Positions 20,569 through 28,334 of a DNA stretch of 30,964 nt are shown here, in pieces. Position numbers and translations under genes: made by a program. The notes beneath the pieces are model-generated. The model was not told the origin of the DNA. It searched no databases and saw nothing but the letters and a program-made list of their open reading frames with translations. Within the stretch, counting starts at the first letter, position 1, and each line of letters starts with the position of its first letter. Source of the stretch: a virus; the IMG/VR virus record IMGVR_UViG_3300031951_000825, positions 1-30,964 of that record; one strand, 5' to 3'.

Positions 20569-20757
20569 ATGAGCGTAAACAACTATATCGAAGCTGCTCT
20601 CGCTGTTCATGCGGCGGCTTCTGTTATTACCGCCTTAACACCAACCCCAAAAGATGACGCACTTGCAGTAAAAGCTTACCGCATCATCGAATTGTGCGCT
20701 TTGGTTGTAGGCCGTGCCAAAGAACCCGGCACTGAAAAGCGTCGCCGTCGTCGTTGA
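20569..20757 (+). CDS. Small hydrophobic/basic protein
   Basis: 62 residues. The N-terminal AALAVHAAASVITALTPTPK is small-residue hydrophobic, the middle is a second helix (AYRIIELCALVVGRAK) and the end is a run of arginines. A holin-like or membrane-associated role is possible because the endolysin gene is the immediate convergent neighbour (2-bp gap), but no holin family is matched. I recall similar ALTPTPKDDA proteins in cyanophages, function unknown. It has its own promoter box. Confidence 0.55.
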   Translation: MSVNNYIEAALAVHAAASVITALTPTPKDDALAVKAYRIIELCALVVGRAKEPGTEKRRRRR

Positions 20758-20759
20758 TC

Positions 20760-21764
20760 TCAATAGTTCCAACGAACGCGTGGCTTGCCTTCTCTGATAC
20801 CAAGGTGCACGAAACCTTTTGGTGCGCCGTAGCCTAATGAGTAAGGCCAATTTTTATCACACCAGCTTTGCACTGTGTTGATATCCACACCATCAACGTA
20901 AAAATCAACGGCTCCTTTTGATGGAGCACTGTAAGTGTGCTCACTGTTCTTGGCACCGCCTACTTGTGTATTGATGGGTTCTGGGCGAGAAGCACTTGTG
21001 ATGATCAATGGTTTGTTACCAAATTGCTTACGTACTTTCTCAAGGAATAAACAAAGTTCTTTTGCCGTATCACATTGATACTGTTTGGTGAACCGACGAG
21101 CTTCTTGATTAAGAGTTAATTCACCATAGGTGATGTTAGGTGTGATCTTATAGGTGAACGGGCTCCAAGGAGTAAAGTTACTGGCGTGCGGGTCAACATC
21201 TTTTTTTTCTCCAATGTTTTGGAGTTGTCGATCCATAATTTGAATTAATTTTGTACTGTAGTCTGGATCAGTAGCGTATCCTTCTTTGACCAGTAAACGC
21301 GCACATTCATTTCTACTGGTTGCCCTGTTAACACCTTTGTGCCCATCAAAGTCTTTGTACCAACGATCAACAAGGTACGAAACACAGGTTCTTAGGTCAG
21401 GGAAATCAATGAATCCAGCCTTGATTGTGATCCACTGACCGTTGATAAATTCCTTTGTTTCAACCGTAGAGCCAGATCCTTTTAATCCAAAGTAATTGTT
21501 TTTACCGGAGGTGTGTTGACCCCAGCCAGACTCAAGTGCCCACTGTGCAGCAACGCATTCAGGAAATTTGGCACCTGCTTCTTTTGCTGTTTTAACAACA
21601 ACATCCCAAGTAATGGTGCTTTCCTTGGCTGGCTTATTGCGATATTTAACAGAAAAAGACTCCAAGACCTCAGGTGTTAACTGAGATTGGAGCCATTCCC
21701 ATGCGTCAATTTGATGCGGTTCTTTGTTAAAGAACTCAGCAGCGTCTGTAAGTTTAATTGTCAC
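20760..21764 (-). CDS. Endolysin: glucosaminidase plus M15-type peptidase
   Basis: 334 residues, GTG start. The first domain (about 45-185) has CVAAQWALESGWGQHTSGKN, with E78 as the expected catalytic glutamate of glucosaminidase/lysozyme-like peptidoglycan hydrolases. The C-terminal domain (about 200-334) has EHTYSAPSKGAVDFYV and FVHLGIR; H276, D287 and H320 fit the zinc site of Peptidase_M15_3. It would cut glycan and peptide bonds to lyse the host. A TAAAAT box lies 22 nt upstream. No signal peptide, so it needs a holin, perhaps the small protein opposite. Confidence 0.85.
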   Translation of the reverse strand: MTIKLTDAAEFFNKEPHQIDAWEWLQSQLTPEVLESFSVKYRNKPAKESTITWDVVVKTAKEAGAKFPECVAAQWALESGWGQHTSGKNNYFGLKGSGSTVETKEFINGQWITIKAGFIDFPDLRTCVSYLVDRWYKDFDGHKGVNRATSRNECARLLVKEGYATDPDYSTKLIQIMDRQLQNIGEKKDVDPHASNFTPWSPFTYKITPNITYGELTLNQEARRFTKQYQCDTAKELCLFLEKVRKQFGNKPLIITSASRPEPINTQVGGAKNSEHTYSAPSKGAVDFYVDGVDINTVQSWCDKNWPYSLGYGAPKGFVHLGIREGKPRVRWNY

Positions 21765-21786
21765 AACACAACTATCAATTGTTTTT

Positions 21787-21792
21787 ATTTTA
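21787..21792 (-). promoter_or_regulatory. -10-like box TAAAATAAAAAC
   Basis: On the minus strand GTTAAAATAAAAAC; the hexamer ends 22 nt before the GTG of the endolysin gene. Confidence 0.5.
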
Positions 21793-21814
21793 ACTGATAA
21801 TAGTGTCGTGTATT

Positions 21815-22186
21815 TTAAACTTCAACGTAACCAAGTGGATGCGGTAATGGCGGCAAAGGATCTGGTACGTCCCAGGGGAGTCCTGATGCTTTGTTTAATT
21901 CCGCATCAACGCGTGCTGCCAAAGCGTTTTCAATTTCCTTAACGCGGTCAGACGTAAGGGCATCTTTGCACCAGCCCATGACGGTCTCTTTATTGAGGCT
22001 GAGATAGGGCACCCATTTTTTACGGTCAGCGGGGGCAAGTTCAACAATGCCAGAAGTACTGACTGTGTACTTACCCGCCATCTGATACGCAAACCAATGG
22101 ATTGCTGTGACTTCACTACCTGGGTAAGAAGCACTATCCGGAAGTCTCCGATCTAGCAATGAAATTCCCCAGGTAGTTTTAGTCAT
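21815..22186 (-). CDS. DUF7936-like protein (copy 1)
   Basis: 123 residues starting MTKTTWGISLLDRRLPDSAS. It contains TAIHWFAYQMAG, then APADRKKWVPYLSLNKETVMG, then a charged helix and GLPWDVPDP. The W-x-I-x-x-LDR/E-x-x-x-PD...HW...P(Y/F)-L-T-x-E-x-V-x-x-W scheme is shared with the gene at 22407. I recognise it from cyanophage fibre regions as DUF7936. Function unknown; it may attach to fibres. A Pro-rich tail is present only in this copy. Confidence 0.6.
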   Translation of the reverse strand: MTKTTWGISLLDRRLPDSASYPGSEVTAIHWFAYQMAGKYTVSTSGIVELAPADRKKWVPYLSLNKETVMGWCKDALTSDRVKEIENALAARVDAELNKASGLPWDVPDPLPPLPHPLGYVEV

Positions 22187-22189
22187 TAC

Positions 22190-22372
22190 TCAATCTTCAA
22201 CAACTTCAGGATTAACGGCAGCAACTTGTTCTTCCTCTGGCGCAAACTCAAGAGTTTCGATCAGTTGGCCGATAAGGTTACCAGCGAAAGCAACAAGGTT
22301 GCCGTCACCAGTGGCACGTGCAGAACCAAAGGAATTGATGGCGCTAACTAGCTGAGACTTTGTGCAAGCCAT
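22190..22372 (-). CDS. Small conserved cyanophage-type protein
   Basis: 60 residues (MACTKSQLVSAINSFGSARA). The pattern MAC-K-QLVSAIN-F-SAR-TGD-NLV-F-A-NL, followed by an acidic tail (FAPEEEQVAAVNPEVVED), is known to me from cyanophage genomes beside DUF7936 genes. A TATACT box ends 21 nt upstream. Function unknown; its position between two related genes suggests a joint structural role. Confidence 0.6.
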   Translation of the reverse strand: MACTKSQLVSAINSFGSARATGDGNLVAFAGNLIGQLIETLEFAPEEEQVAAVNPEVVED

Positions 22373-22393
22373 AATGAACAGATAACTTCAAAG

Positions 22394-22399
22394 AGTATA
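22394..22399 (-). promoter_or_regulatory. -10-like box TATACT
   Basis: TATACT on the minus strand ends 21 nt before the ATG at 22372. Confidence 0.45.
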
Positions 22400-22406
22400 A
22401 CAAAAA

Positions 22407-22730
22407 TCACCAGGGAACGCCAGATTCAGAAGTGGGGTGCAATTTGGCTTGGATCTGGTTGTGCAGTGCTTCTTCAATCGAAACAACTTGATCAACGCCA
22501 AGTGCTGCCAGGGTCCAGTTCACCACTTCTTCTTTGGTGAGTTCACTGAAAGGAGTGAAGTTATCAGGGTCGGGTTCACCAAGACCAACGCTGCCGTAAC
22601 AACCGGTAGTTTCACCGTCTTCTTCCAGTGATGCAGTCCAATGGATGGTGTATACAGCGCCATCAGGACAGGTGTCACCATCAGGAAGATGACGTTCGAG
22701 GTTGGCAATATCCCAAACAGTGTTGGTCAT
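22407..22730 (-). CDS. DUF7936-like protein (copy 2)
   Basis: 107 residues starting MTNTVWDIANLERHLPDGDT. It shares the W-x-I/DI-x-LE/DR-LPD N-terminus, the VYTIHW core, the FTPFSELTKEEVVNW segment and the GVPW end with the gene at 21815. This marks duplication and divergence around the small protein between them. A TAAAATAAAA box lies 20 nt upstream. Family function unknown; position beside the S74 fibre suggests a tail or fibre accessory. Confidence 0.65.
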   Translation of the reverse strand: MTNTVWDIANLERHLPDGDTCPDGAVYTIHWTASLEEDGETTGCYGSVGLGEPDPDNFTPFSELTKEEVVNWTLAALGVDQVVSIEEALHNQIQAKLHPTSESGVPW

Positions 22731-22750
22731 AGTTAATGATATTTTCTTTT

Positions 22751-22756
22751 ATTTTA
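22751..22756 (-). promoter_or_regulatory. -10-like box TAAAATAAAAG
   Basis: GGTAAAATAAAAG on the minus strand; the hexamer ends 20 nt before the ATG at 22730. Confidence 0.5.
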
Positions 22757-22780
22757 CCAGGGGTGATTAGTGAGTAGGGC

Positions 22781-24856
22781 TTAGATGCCTGCCGCAGTTA
22801 AACGACCTTCCAAATCTTCGATCTTCTGGAGAGCTTCCTGCAGCGCAGCGGTCAGCAGGGGCACCAGTTTGGATTGGTCAATGCCTTGGTAGACCGGGTT
22901 GCCGTCGTCGTCCACTTCATCTTTGGTGCCAGTGGCACACTCAGGAACAATTTCCTGCGCTTCGTGAGCGATAAAGCCGTCAACGATCTTGTCTAGATCG
23001 GCAATAAAGTTAAACTGACTGGGCTTCAGTTTGTTAATGCGATCAATTGCACCCCTTAATGGAACCACATTTTCCTTTAGCCGGTAGTCGGACGACGTCG
23101 CGTATGTTGTAGCCGTTGTGGTAATGCTAACTGTTCCAACCGGAGTTCCACTAGTGCCGTTTGGGTTGGATGTATGGAAAAATGCCAGAACATTGCTGCC
23201 ATTCCTGGAAATGCTTAACGCTCCTGCTGATGACGTTGCTTCTATTCCATACCAACCGGTTGAGTTTGTTGCGGCCGTACTGGTTGTCATCAAGACGTCT
23301 TGGGTGTTCTTAATGACCATTGCCTGCGTCGGGCTGCTCGCTCCGTCGGCGGTAGTGGAGAACACTAAACGGCCCGGCATGTCGTTAGCGCCGGGGGTGC
23401 CGTCTACGACAGCTTCTATGGTTGCGCCCGATTTGTCTGCGCTTCCATCAAAACCATTAAACGTAAGACCGCCGAGATAATCTCCGTTTTGGACTATGGA
23501 CGAACCACGTATTTTTGAGAAAGCAATCCCGCAGTTGGCATTGCTGTTCGAATTATTTGTAAGGTGAATTGAACCTTGCTGATAATCACCCAGCGCCTGA
23601 ATTGAAGGCGTTCCGTAGACTGCTGTGCTACGCGCAGAAGACGTGCCAACTAACAACCTGCCGGAGCTGTCGATGCGGGCGCGTTCTCCTGCTGATGTAG
23701 TGAAAGAAAATGCTCCAGAGCCAGAACCAATATTGAAATCGTATCTTGTTCCGCTGTCAAAGTTATTTGCAATATCTAGATTATAACCATTCAGCCCATT
23801 TAGCCTAAACAAGCTGGCGCCTGTGCTTTCAAAGACGTTTAATCTAGTTGCAGGACTCGTAGTGCCAATCCCTACGTTGCCTGTGTTGGATACATGCAGT
23901 CGCGTTGTAGTATTAACAACATCAACAATTTGGAAACTTCCGTCGCTTGCGTTATAACGATTATACCATTTGAGAGCATTATCTTCAGCGTAAGCGAGCG
24001 TTGTATTTGTACCGGCAGCAGAATTAAGGTGCAATAAAGTTTGTGGGCTACTGGTCCCCAGACCTAAGCGGCCACTGGAGTCCAGGCGCATGCGCTCGGC
24101 GCCACCTGCGCCAAACTGCATACTTTCAGAGCCAACTGCAGTGAGCACAAGCCTTCCGGCCGCCGATCCATGTGACTGGCCAAATGCAAGAATGCTTGCA
24201 CCACTGCCTGCATCATCACCACCAGCAACACGAATATATCCAGTAGCGGAAGTATTAAAAACCTCGCCAGTTGAAACTTTGACATTCCCACTCGCATCAA
24301 CAAACAACCGCCCAGTGCCACCTGTGCTAATGGCCACTTGATCTGCGCCGGGGGAGTAGATGCCTGTGTTGGGGTCAGAAACAAAACTAATCGATGGATT
24401 TGCTGCAGTACCCGCCGCAAATACACCCGATGTAATGGTATGAGTACCACCACTGATATTAGTGAAGTTACCGCTAGTAAAGTTTGCAGTGGTACCAGTA
24501 ACAGTAACACCTGAAATTTGAGTACTAAAAACACCGGATACAAAATTAGCGGTTGTGCCAGATGTCGTTGTTCCTGTTAATGAGGTAAAACTACCGGTCG
24601 TATAAGTTGCTGTTGTTCCCTGAAGAGTAGTACCCGTTAACGAAACAAACGTTCCGCTGGTAAACTGCGCGGTTGTTCCAGTAACGGTAACACCTGAAAT
24701 TGTTTGGCCTCGTACGGTATTACCAGAGATAGTTCCGGTTACTGTTACGTTTCCTGTAAAAGTAGGATTCTGAACTAACCCAGAAATTGTAACGCTCTTA
24801 TCAACACCAGCATCGGTGAAAGTAATTGTATCAACTTTAATAGTGCCGTACGCCAT
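22781..24856 (-). CDS. Tail fibre with Peptidase S74 chaperone
   Basis: 691 residues. The N-terminal 150 residues are tandem Thr/Gly/Ser units (for example SLTGTTTSGTTANF), a repetitive beta-strand shaft. The middle carries GRLGLGTSSPQTLLHLNSAA and similar beta-helix motifs common to S74 fibres. Residues about 588-691 (SSDYRLKENVVPLRGAIDRI...) are the intramolecular chaperone: the S-D-Y-R-L-K-E-N core, a FIAHEAQEIVP segment and a C-terminal coiled coil (LQEALQKIEDLEGRL). The chaperone assists trimer folding, then self-cleaves at the conserved Ser. This fibre probably contacts the host surface. Confidence 0.9.
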   Translation of the reverse strand: MAYGTIKVDTITFTDAGVDKSVTISGLVQNPTFTGNVTVTGTISGNTVRGQTISGVTVTGTTAQFTSGTFVSLTGTTLQGTTATYTTGSFTSLTGTTTSGTTANFVSGVFSTQISGVTVTGTTANFTSGNFTNISGGTHTITSGVFAAGTAANPSISFVSDPNTGIYSPGADQVAISTGGTGRLFVDASGNVKVSTGEVFNTSATGYIRVAGGDDAGSGASILAFGQSHGSAAGRLVLTAVGSESMQFGAGGAERMRLDSSGRLGLGTSSPQTLLHLNSAAGTNTTLAYAEDNALKWYNRYNASDGSFQIVDVVNTTTRLHVSNTGNVGIGTTSPATRLNVFESTGASLFRLNGLNGYNLDIANNFDSGTRYDFNIGSGSGAFSFTTSAGERARIDSSGRLLVGTSSARSTAVYGTPSIQALGDYQQGSIHLTNNSNSNANCGIAFSKIRGSSIVQNGDYLGGLTFNGFDGSADKSGATIEAVVDGTPGANDMPGRLVFSTTADGASSPTQAMVIKNTQDVLMTTSTAATNSTGWYGIEATSSAGALSISRNGSNVLAFFHTSNPNGTSGTPVGTVSITTTATTYATSSDYRLKENVVPLRGAIDRINKLKPSQFNFIADLDKIVDGFIAHEAQEIVPECATGTKDEVDDDGNPVYQGIDQSKLVPLLTAALQEALQKIEDLEGRLTAAGI

Positions 24857-24876
24857 TTTGTTGTCTCTTTTTGTTT

Positions 24877-24882
24877 ATTTTA
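24877..24882 (-). promoter_or_regulatory. -10-like box TAAAATAAAC
   Basis: GGCTAAAATAAAC on the minus strand; the hexamer ends 20 nt before the ATG at 24856. Confidence 0.5.
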
Positions 24883-24892
24883 GCCGAGAAAA

Positions 24893-26689
24893 TTACGGAA
24901 GAATAATTAGTGGGCCTTGGATTACAAACCCACTTGCGCTACCGGAAACAACGCCAGAACATACGATGGCTGGGGTTGCTCCAGAAGGTGTGGTTACTCT
25001 TAACGTCGATCCTGTAATTGACGTAAAAGTACCCGTTGTGCTGCTAACAGTTACTGCATTAACTGATGTGCCGGTAACCGTAGCGCTTGAAATACTGGTT
25101 GCAAAGTTAGCAGTGTTACCTGTAACAGTCGTACCAGAGAGATAAGTAAATATTCCACTAGGTGAAACAACATTACTTCCACTGATTGTTCCCGAAGAAA
25201 CAATGCCCCCTGTGGAAAAAATGCCTGTACCTAATACCGATAAGTTACCGGAAACAACGGTGTTAACAAAAACAATGTTTGTAAAAACACCAGATACGGC
25301 CGAAATTAATCCGGCTTGCATAGTGTCGCCGGTAATAACAGCTCCACTTACAGTCTGGAATCTTCCTGACGTACTTAAAACAGTATTGCCAGTGATTGTG
25401 GCACCGGACACACTAGTGGTAAATGTACCGACTTGACCCGTTAAGTTTGTTGCAAGTACTGTGTTACCGGTAACGGTGGCACCTGAAACACTAGTAGTAC
25501 CAATGACTGTAACGCCTGTGACATTTGTAAATTGACCTGCGTTACCAGTGACCGTTGCGCCAGAAACACTGGTAGTGCCAATGACGGTGGCGCCTGTGAC
25601 CGTCGTAAATTGTCCGGCATTACCTGTTACTGTCGTACCCGACACTCTGCCAAAGTTACCGGTAACCGAAGTGACAGTCCCTGCGTTAACAACGGTACCT
25701 GTAACAGTTGCCCCTGATAAGTTTGTAAACGAACCAGAAACTCCCGTTATTGTTCCAAAGTTACCAGCATCTCCTGTAATTGTTTGACCGGAAATAACCT
25801 GGGTAAATACACCAGAAATTCCACTGACATTACCAAAAGCACCCGTATTGCCGGTTACTGTTGCTCCCGAAACACGTGTAGTGAATGTTCCGGAAACACC
25901 AGTAGCGTTAGATACTAAAAGTGTATTGCCCGTAATTGTGGCACCTGATACCTGATTAGTAAAAACCCCTGAAACACCAGAGACTGTTGAGAATTGTGCA
26001 GTAATTCCAGTGACTGTTGTTCCTGATAAGGTCCCAGTGACACGTACGCTGCTTGCAAATTGTGCAATACCCGTGACGGTTAGTCCACTTGCAACAGATA
26101 AGTTTCCGCTGACGTCAAGAATGGGTGTTCCTAAAACTTGGAACGTACCGGTGGTTGCGGCAACGGTTGTTCCTGTGAATGTAGTACCTGTTACGTTGGT
26201 AAACGTGCCGTTTGTAAAGAAAGCACTAACACCACTTGTTGTGGTACCAGTAAGACTTGTAAAGTTTCCCGTTGAGAAAGACGCAGTAGCTCCTGTCGCC
26301 AAAGTTGTGAAGGTACCTGTTACTGCATTGACTTGAGTACCTTGAATAAAGGTGCCTGTTACGGTGTTGCCACTGATCGTACCGCTGACAGTGGCATTGT
26401 TTTGAACAACAATTCCACTAAACGTACTAAGGCCAGACGCAGTTACCGTATTAAAACTGGAGTTGCCACTTACTGTTAAGTTGCCAGTGATAGTGACGTT
26501 ACCGCTAATTAAAGCGCCACTGCCAGGGGCGTAATATAAATCGAGATAATCCCTGAATTGAGAAAAGGTAATTTTTTTGTTGCGCAGTGACGGGTCCACC
26601 TCAAAAACGTGGACCAGGGTCATGACATCCTGATCTACAATTTCGTTCGCTGCAATTGCAGGAAATTCGGTAATACGGCGGTTTGCCAC
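24893..26689 (-). CDS. Repeat-rich tail fibre or fibre-attachment protein
   Basis: 598 residues. The N-terminus (MANRRITEFPAIAANEIVDQ, then KKITFSQFRDYL) resembles the conserved anchor region I recall from cyanophage fibres. Residues about 65-570 are imperfect repeats of SGATVTGNxxxFxxVSG type, about 22-26 residues each, without charged residues; a beta-strand shaft is likely. It lacks an S74 domain and ends in a short hydrophobic segment (SASGFVIQGPLIILP). The shared repeat units with the downstream S74 fibre suggest common origin. It may link the S74 fibre to the baseplate. Confidence 0.75.
   Translation of the reverse strand: MANRRITEFPAIAANEIVDQDVMTLVHVFEVDPSLRNKKITFSQFRDYLDLYYAPGSGALISGNVTITGNLTVSGNSSFNTVTASGLSTFSGIVVQNNATVSGTISGNTVTGTFIQGTQVNAVTGTFTTLATGATASFSTGNFTSLTGTTTSGVSAFFTNGTFTNVTGTTFTGTTVAATTGTFQVLGTPILDVSGNLSVASGLTVTGIAQFASSVRVTGTLSGTTVTGITAQFSTVSGVSGVFTNQVSGATITGNTLLVSNATGVSGTFTTRVSGATVTGNTGAFGNVSGISGVFTQVISGQTITGDAGNFGTITGVSGSFTNLSGATVTGTVVNAGTVTSVTGNFGRVSGTTVTGNAGQFTTVTGATVIGTTSVSGATVTGNAGQFTNVTGVTVIGTTSVSGATVTGNTVLATNLTGQVGTFTTSVSGATITGNTVLSTSGRFQTVSGAVITGDTMQAGLISAVSGVFTNIVFVNTVVSGNLSVLGTGIFSTGGIVSSGTISGSNVVSPSGIFTYLSGTTVTGNTANFATSISSATVTGTSVNAVTVSSTTGTFTSITGSTLRVTTPSGATPAIVCSGVVSGSASGFVIQGPLIILP
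25463..25618 (-). repeat. 78-bp tandem repeat inside fibre gene (2 copies)
   Basis: Units 25463-25540 and 25541-25618 are in direct register and encode 26-residue copies differing at two residues (T/N and A/V); each includes TVIGTTSVSGATVT. A third, weaker copy begins at 25619. Such repeats allow shaft length to change by recombination. Confidence 0.75.
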
Positions 26690-26715
26690 CTATCTACTGC
26701 GCAATTCTTTCCTTT

Positions 26716-26721
26716 ATTATA
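26716..26721 (-). promoter_or_regulatory. -10-like box TATAATAAAG
   Basis: ACTATAATAAAGGAAAG on the minus strand; the hexamer ends 26 nt before the ATG at 26689, and GGAAAG may be the Shine-Dalgarno. Confidence 0.5.
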
Positions 26722-26732
26722 GTGCGGCTTAT

Positions 26733-27029
26733 TTAGCGTACCCTAATCTCAAGACGTGGCAATAAATTAGTACCCAAGTACCAAAGCCCTTGAATTCCTG
26801 TTACAATTCCACAAGAAAGCAATAGTACCAACAACAGTTCTGCCACGGTTAAATTACGCCGCACATACACAACTTGCGGCGGCATTTCTACAGGTAGACG
26901 TTGAGGCACTGTTTGCTGGATGGCTAGCTCCAGGGCACGTGCTTTCATTTCAGCCAGCATCTCAGGAGTAATCTGCCCTTCCAGATTCTGTTGCATGGGA
27001 GGTTGGCTAGGTGGAATTTGCTCTTCCAT
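26733..27029 (-). CDS. Single-TM protein of cyanophage type
   Basis: 98 residues from the ATG at 27029 (MEEQIPPSQPPMQQ); a GTG at 27035 would add two. Pro/Gln-rich N-terminus, a basic-aromatic PQVVYVRRNLTV, then a transmembrane helix LLLVLLLSCGIVTGIQGLWY and a short basic end. I have seen this NLTVAELxLVLLLSCGIVTGIQ signature in cyanophages, upstream of fibres. Role unknown; it may be an inner-membrane or holin/spanin-like component. A TAGTCT box ends 21 nt upstream. Confidence 0.65.
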   Translation of the reverse strand: MEEQIPPSQPPMQQNLEGQITPEMLAEMKARALELAIQQTVPQRLPVEMPPQVVYVRRNLTVAELLLVLLLSCGIVTGIQGLWYLGTNLLPRLEIRVR

Positions 27030-27050
27030 GATCACAAAGTTGTTTACAAA

Positions 27051-27056
27051 AGACTA
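27051..27056 (-). promoter_or_regulatory. -10-like box TAGTCT
   Basis: GCTAGTCTTTTG on the minus strand; ends 21 nt before the ATG at 27029. It overlaps the plus-strand box at 27055. Confidence 0.4.
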
Positions 27057-27060
27057 GCAT
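27055..27060 (+). promoter_or_regulatory. -10-like box TAGCAT
   Basis: ACTAGCATTT ends 20 nt before the ATG at 27081, with GGAG as Shine-Dalgarno. It shares the palindromic CTAG with the divergent minus-strand box. Confidence 0.4.
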
Positions 27061-27080
27061 TTAATTGATCGGAGTGCAGC

Positions 27081-27491
27081 ATGCCGTACGGACTACGCAA
27101 AGGCTTGGAAGACATTGCCTACGAACTAAAAGGAATCAGGAATATCCTTGGTTCCATGTGGCATAGTCGGTACTCAAACGCTGAAACCGATATTGCCAAT
27201 CCCGAAATGTTTGCAGATGAATACATTTCGACAGAAGAATGCGGCAAGCGTCTAGGTGTCTCCGATCAAACCATCCGCAACTGGATTGCAATCGGTAGAA
27301 AAAACCCTGATAAAGGCTGGGTAGAAGGCATTCATTATGTCAACGTTTCTCCCGACGTCCACAAAAAAGCAGTCTTGCGTATTCCATGGAATCGCCTCAT
27401 TCAATCCTTTGCTAAAAACGAAAACATCAATCTTAAAAACCTGCGTGCGCAGTATCACTTATACCATGCAACCAAAGAGGTTCTTGAGTGA
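27081..27491 (+). CDS. HTH DNA-binding protein (MerR/excisionase-like)
   Basis: 136 residues. Residues about 48-100 read YISTEECGKRLGVSDQTIRN, then WIAIGRKNPDKGWVEG and KKAVLRIPWNRL, which is a helix-turn-helix plus wing as in excisionase/HTH_17 proteins. The N-terminal 45 residues are helical and may dimerise. It opens a four-gene run with Dam-like and deaminase genes, and shares a divergent promoter zone with the fibre-region gene at 26733, so it could control both. Target unknown. Confidence 0.7.
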   Translation: MPYGLRKGLEDIAYELKGIRNILGSMWHSRYSNAETDIANPEMFADEYISTEECGKRLGVSDQTIRNWIAIGRKNPDKGWVEGIHYVNVSPDVHKKAVLRIPWNRLIQSFAKNENINLKNLRAQYHLYHATKEVLE

Positions 27492-27958
27492 TGGCACATC
27501 GTTTCAAGGGAATTGATATCGATGCCATTACTATCGATAACCATGAGGAGCTACTGCCCAAATCCCTGGCAGATCAAGTGGAAATGTTCTTGCCACCCTG
27601 GGGTTCCTTCGATGATGGTTGCTTGCGTCGCTACCTAGAAAACTTAAAAAACTATGAAGAAGAGGATGCCAACTCTGGTATGACCTTGGCCAATCGATTA
27701 CGACTGGCATTCAAAGATCTGAACCCAGATACAATCTGCGGTAAATTTCCACAAGCGGAGTTGCCTCTTAAACGTCGGTTGCGATGTGTTGCCGAGTATT
27801 TGATCAGGTCCGGAGAATTTGATAAGGTGCGAGATGAGCAAGGAAAACTCTGCAAAAAACGCGGCGTGCTTGGCAAGTTGGTTGTCTTGTACCAGCCAAC
27901 TCCAAAGCTGTTAGAATCTCTGCATCGTCAAGGGTTGTTAAAAAGTGGATCGCCGTGA
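27491..27958 (+). CDS. Hypothetical protein
   Basis: 155 residues from the ATG at 27491, overlapping the previous stop by one base. A helical, charged N-terminal half contains FLPPWGSFDDGCLRRYLENL; the C-terminal part (RLRCVAEYLIRSGEFDKVRD, then GVLGKLVVLYQPTPK) resembles a small winged-helix arrangement, but no family is identified. It may work with the HTH protein. Overlaps the next gene by 14 bases. Confidence 0.6.
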   Translation: MAHRFKGIDIDAITIDNHEELLPKSLADQVEMFLPPWGSFDDGCLRRYLENLKNYEEEDANSGMTLANRLRLAFKDLNPDTICGKFPQAELPLKRRLRCVAEYLIRSGEFDKVRDEQGKLCKKRGVLGKLVVLYQPTPKLLESLHRQGLLKSGSP

Positions 27959-28334
27959 GAAATTAATTGCGTCAGTCATTGGTCCTGAGCTAGACGAGAC
28001 CAAGGCAAAAATGCTTGATACCACTGTCAAGCTCATCCTTGGGGACATGGGCGCACAGTACGTTAAGTTTTGGGACGCAGAAGGTCCTGGCGTCTTGGTA
28101 TTCCAGCCTGACAATAAAGAACGTTCTATATTCTTTTGGACGTTAAAAGAAATTCACGCAGCAGAAGAAGATTGCGAACATAACAATAACGGTGATCTTG
28201 CCGAAACCTTACGACGCATCCTTGGGGCAGCACAAAAGATTGATCCAATGGAGAAGGCAGGGTATATCATCAATGATGACAAGGGTCTTCGCTATTTGGA
28301 AATAGCGTATAACGACATCGTTAACAATGACTGA
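27945..28334 (+). CDS. Hypothetical protein
   Basis: 129 residues with GTG start at 27945. Mixed alpha/beta: DETKAKMLDTTVKLILGDMG, YVKFWDAEGPGVLVFQPDNK, ERSIFFWTLKEIH and an acidic helical end. No catalytic motif is recognised. It overlaps both neighbours (14 and 8 bases), so it belongs to a coupled unit with the HTH gene and the Dam-like gene. Confidence 0.6.
   Translation: MDRREKLIASVIGPELDETKAKMLDTTVKLILGDMGAQYVKFWDAEGPGVLVFQPDNKERSIFFWTLKEIHAAEEDCEHNNNGDLAETLRRILGAAQKIDPMEKAGYIINDDKGLRYLEIAYNDIVNND

Noticed and set aside
23118-26336. Several plus-strand ORFs opposite the fibre genes
   Set aside because: They are Val/Pro/Thr-rich mirror images of the minus-strand repeats, have no plausible ribosome sites and overlap well-supported genes.
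24900-26600. Regular short repeats resembling a CRISPR array
   Set aside because: Repeats are in one continuous coding frame, have no unique spacers of equal length, and encode a fibre shaft.
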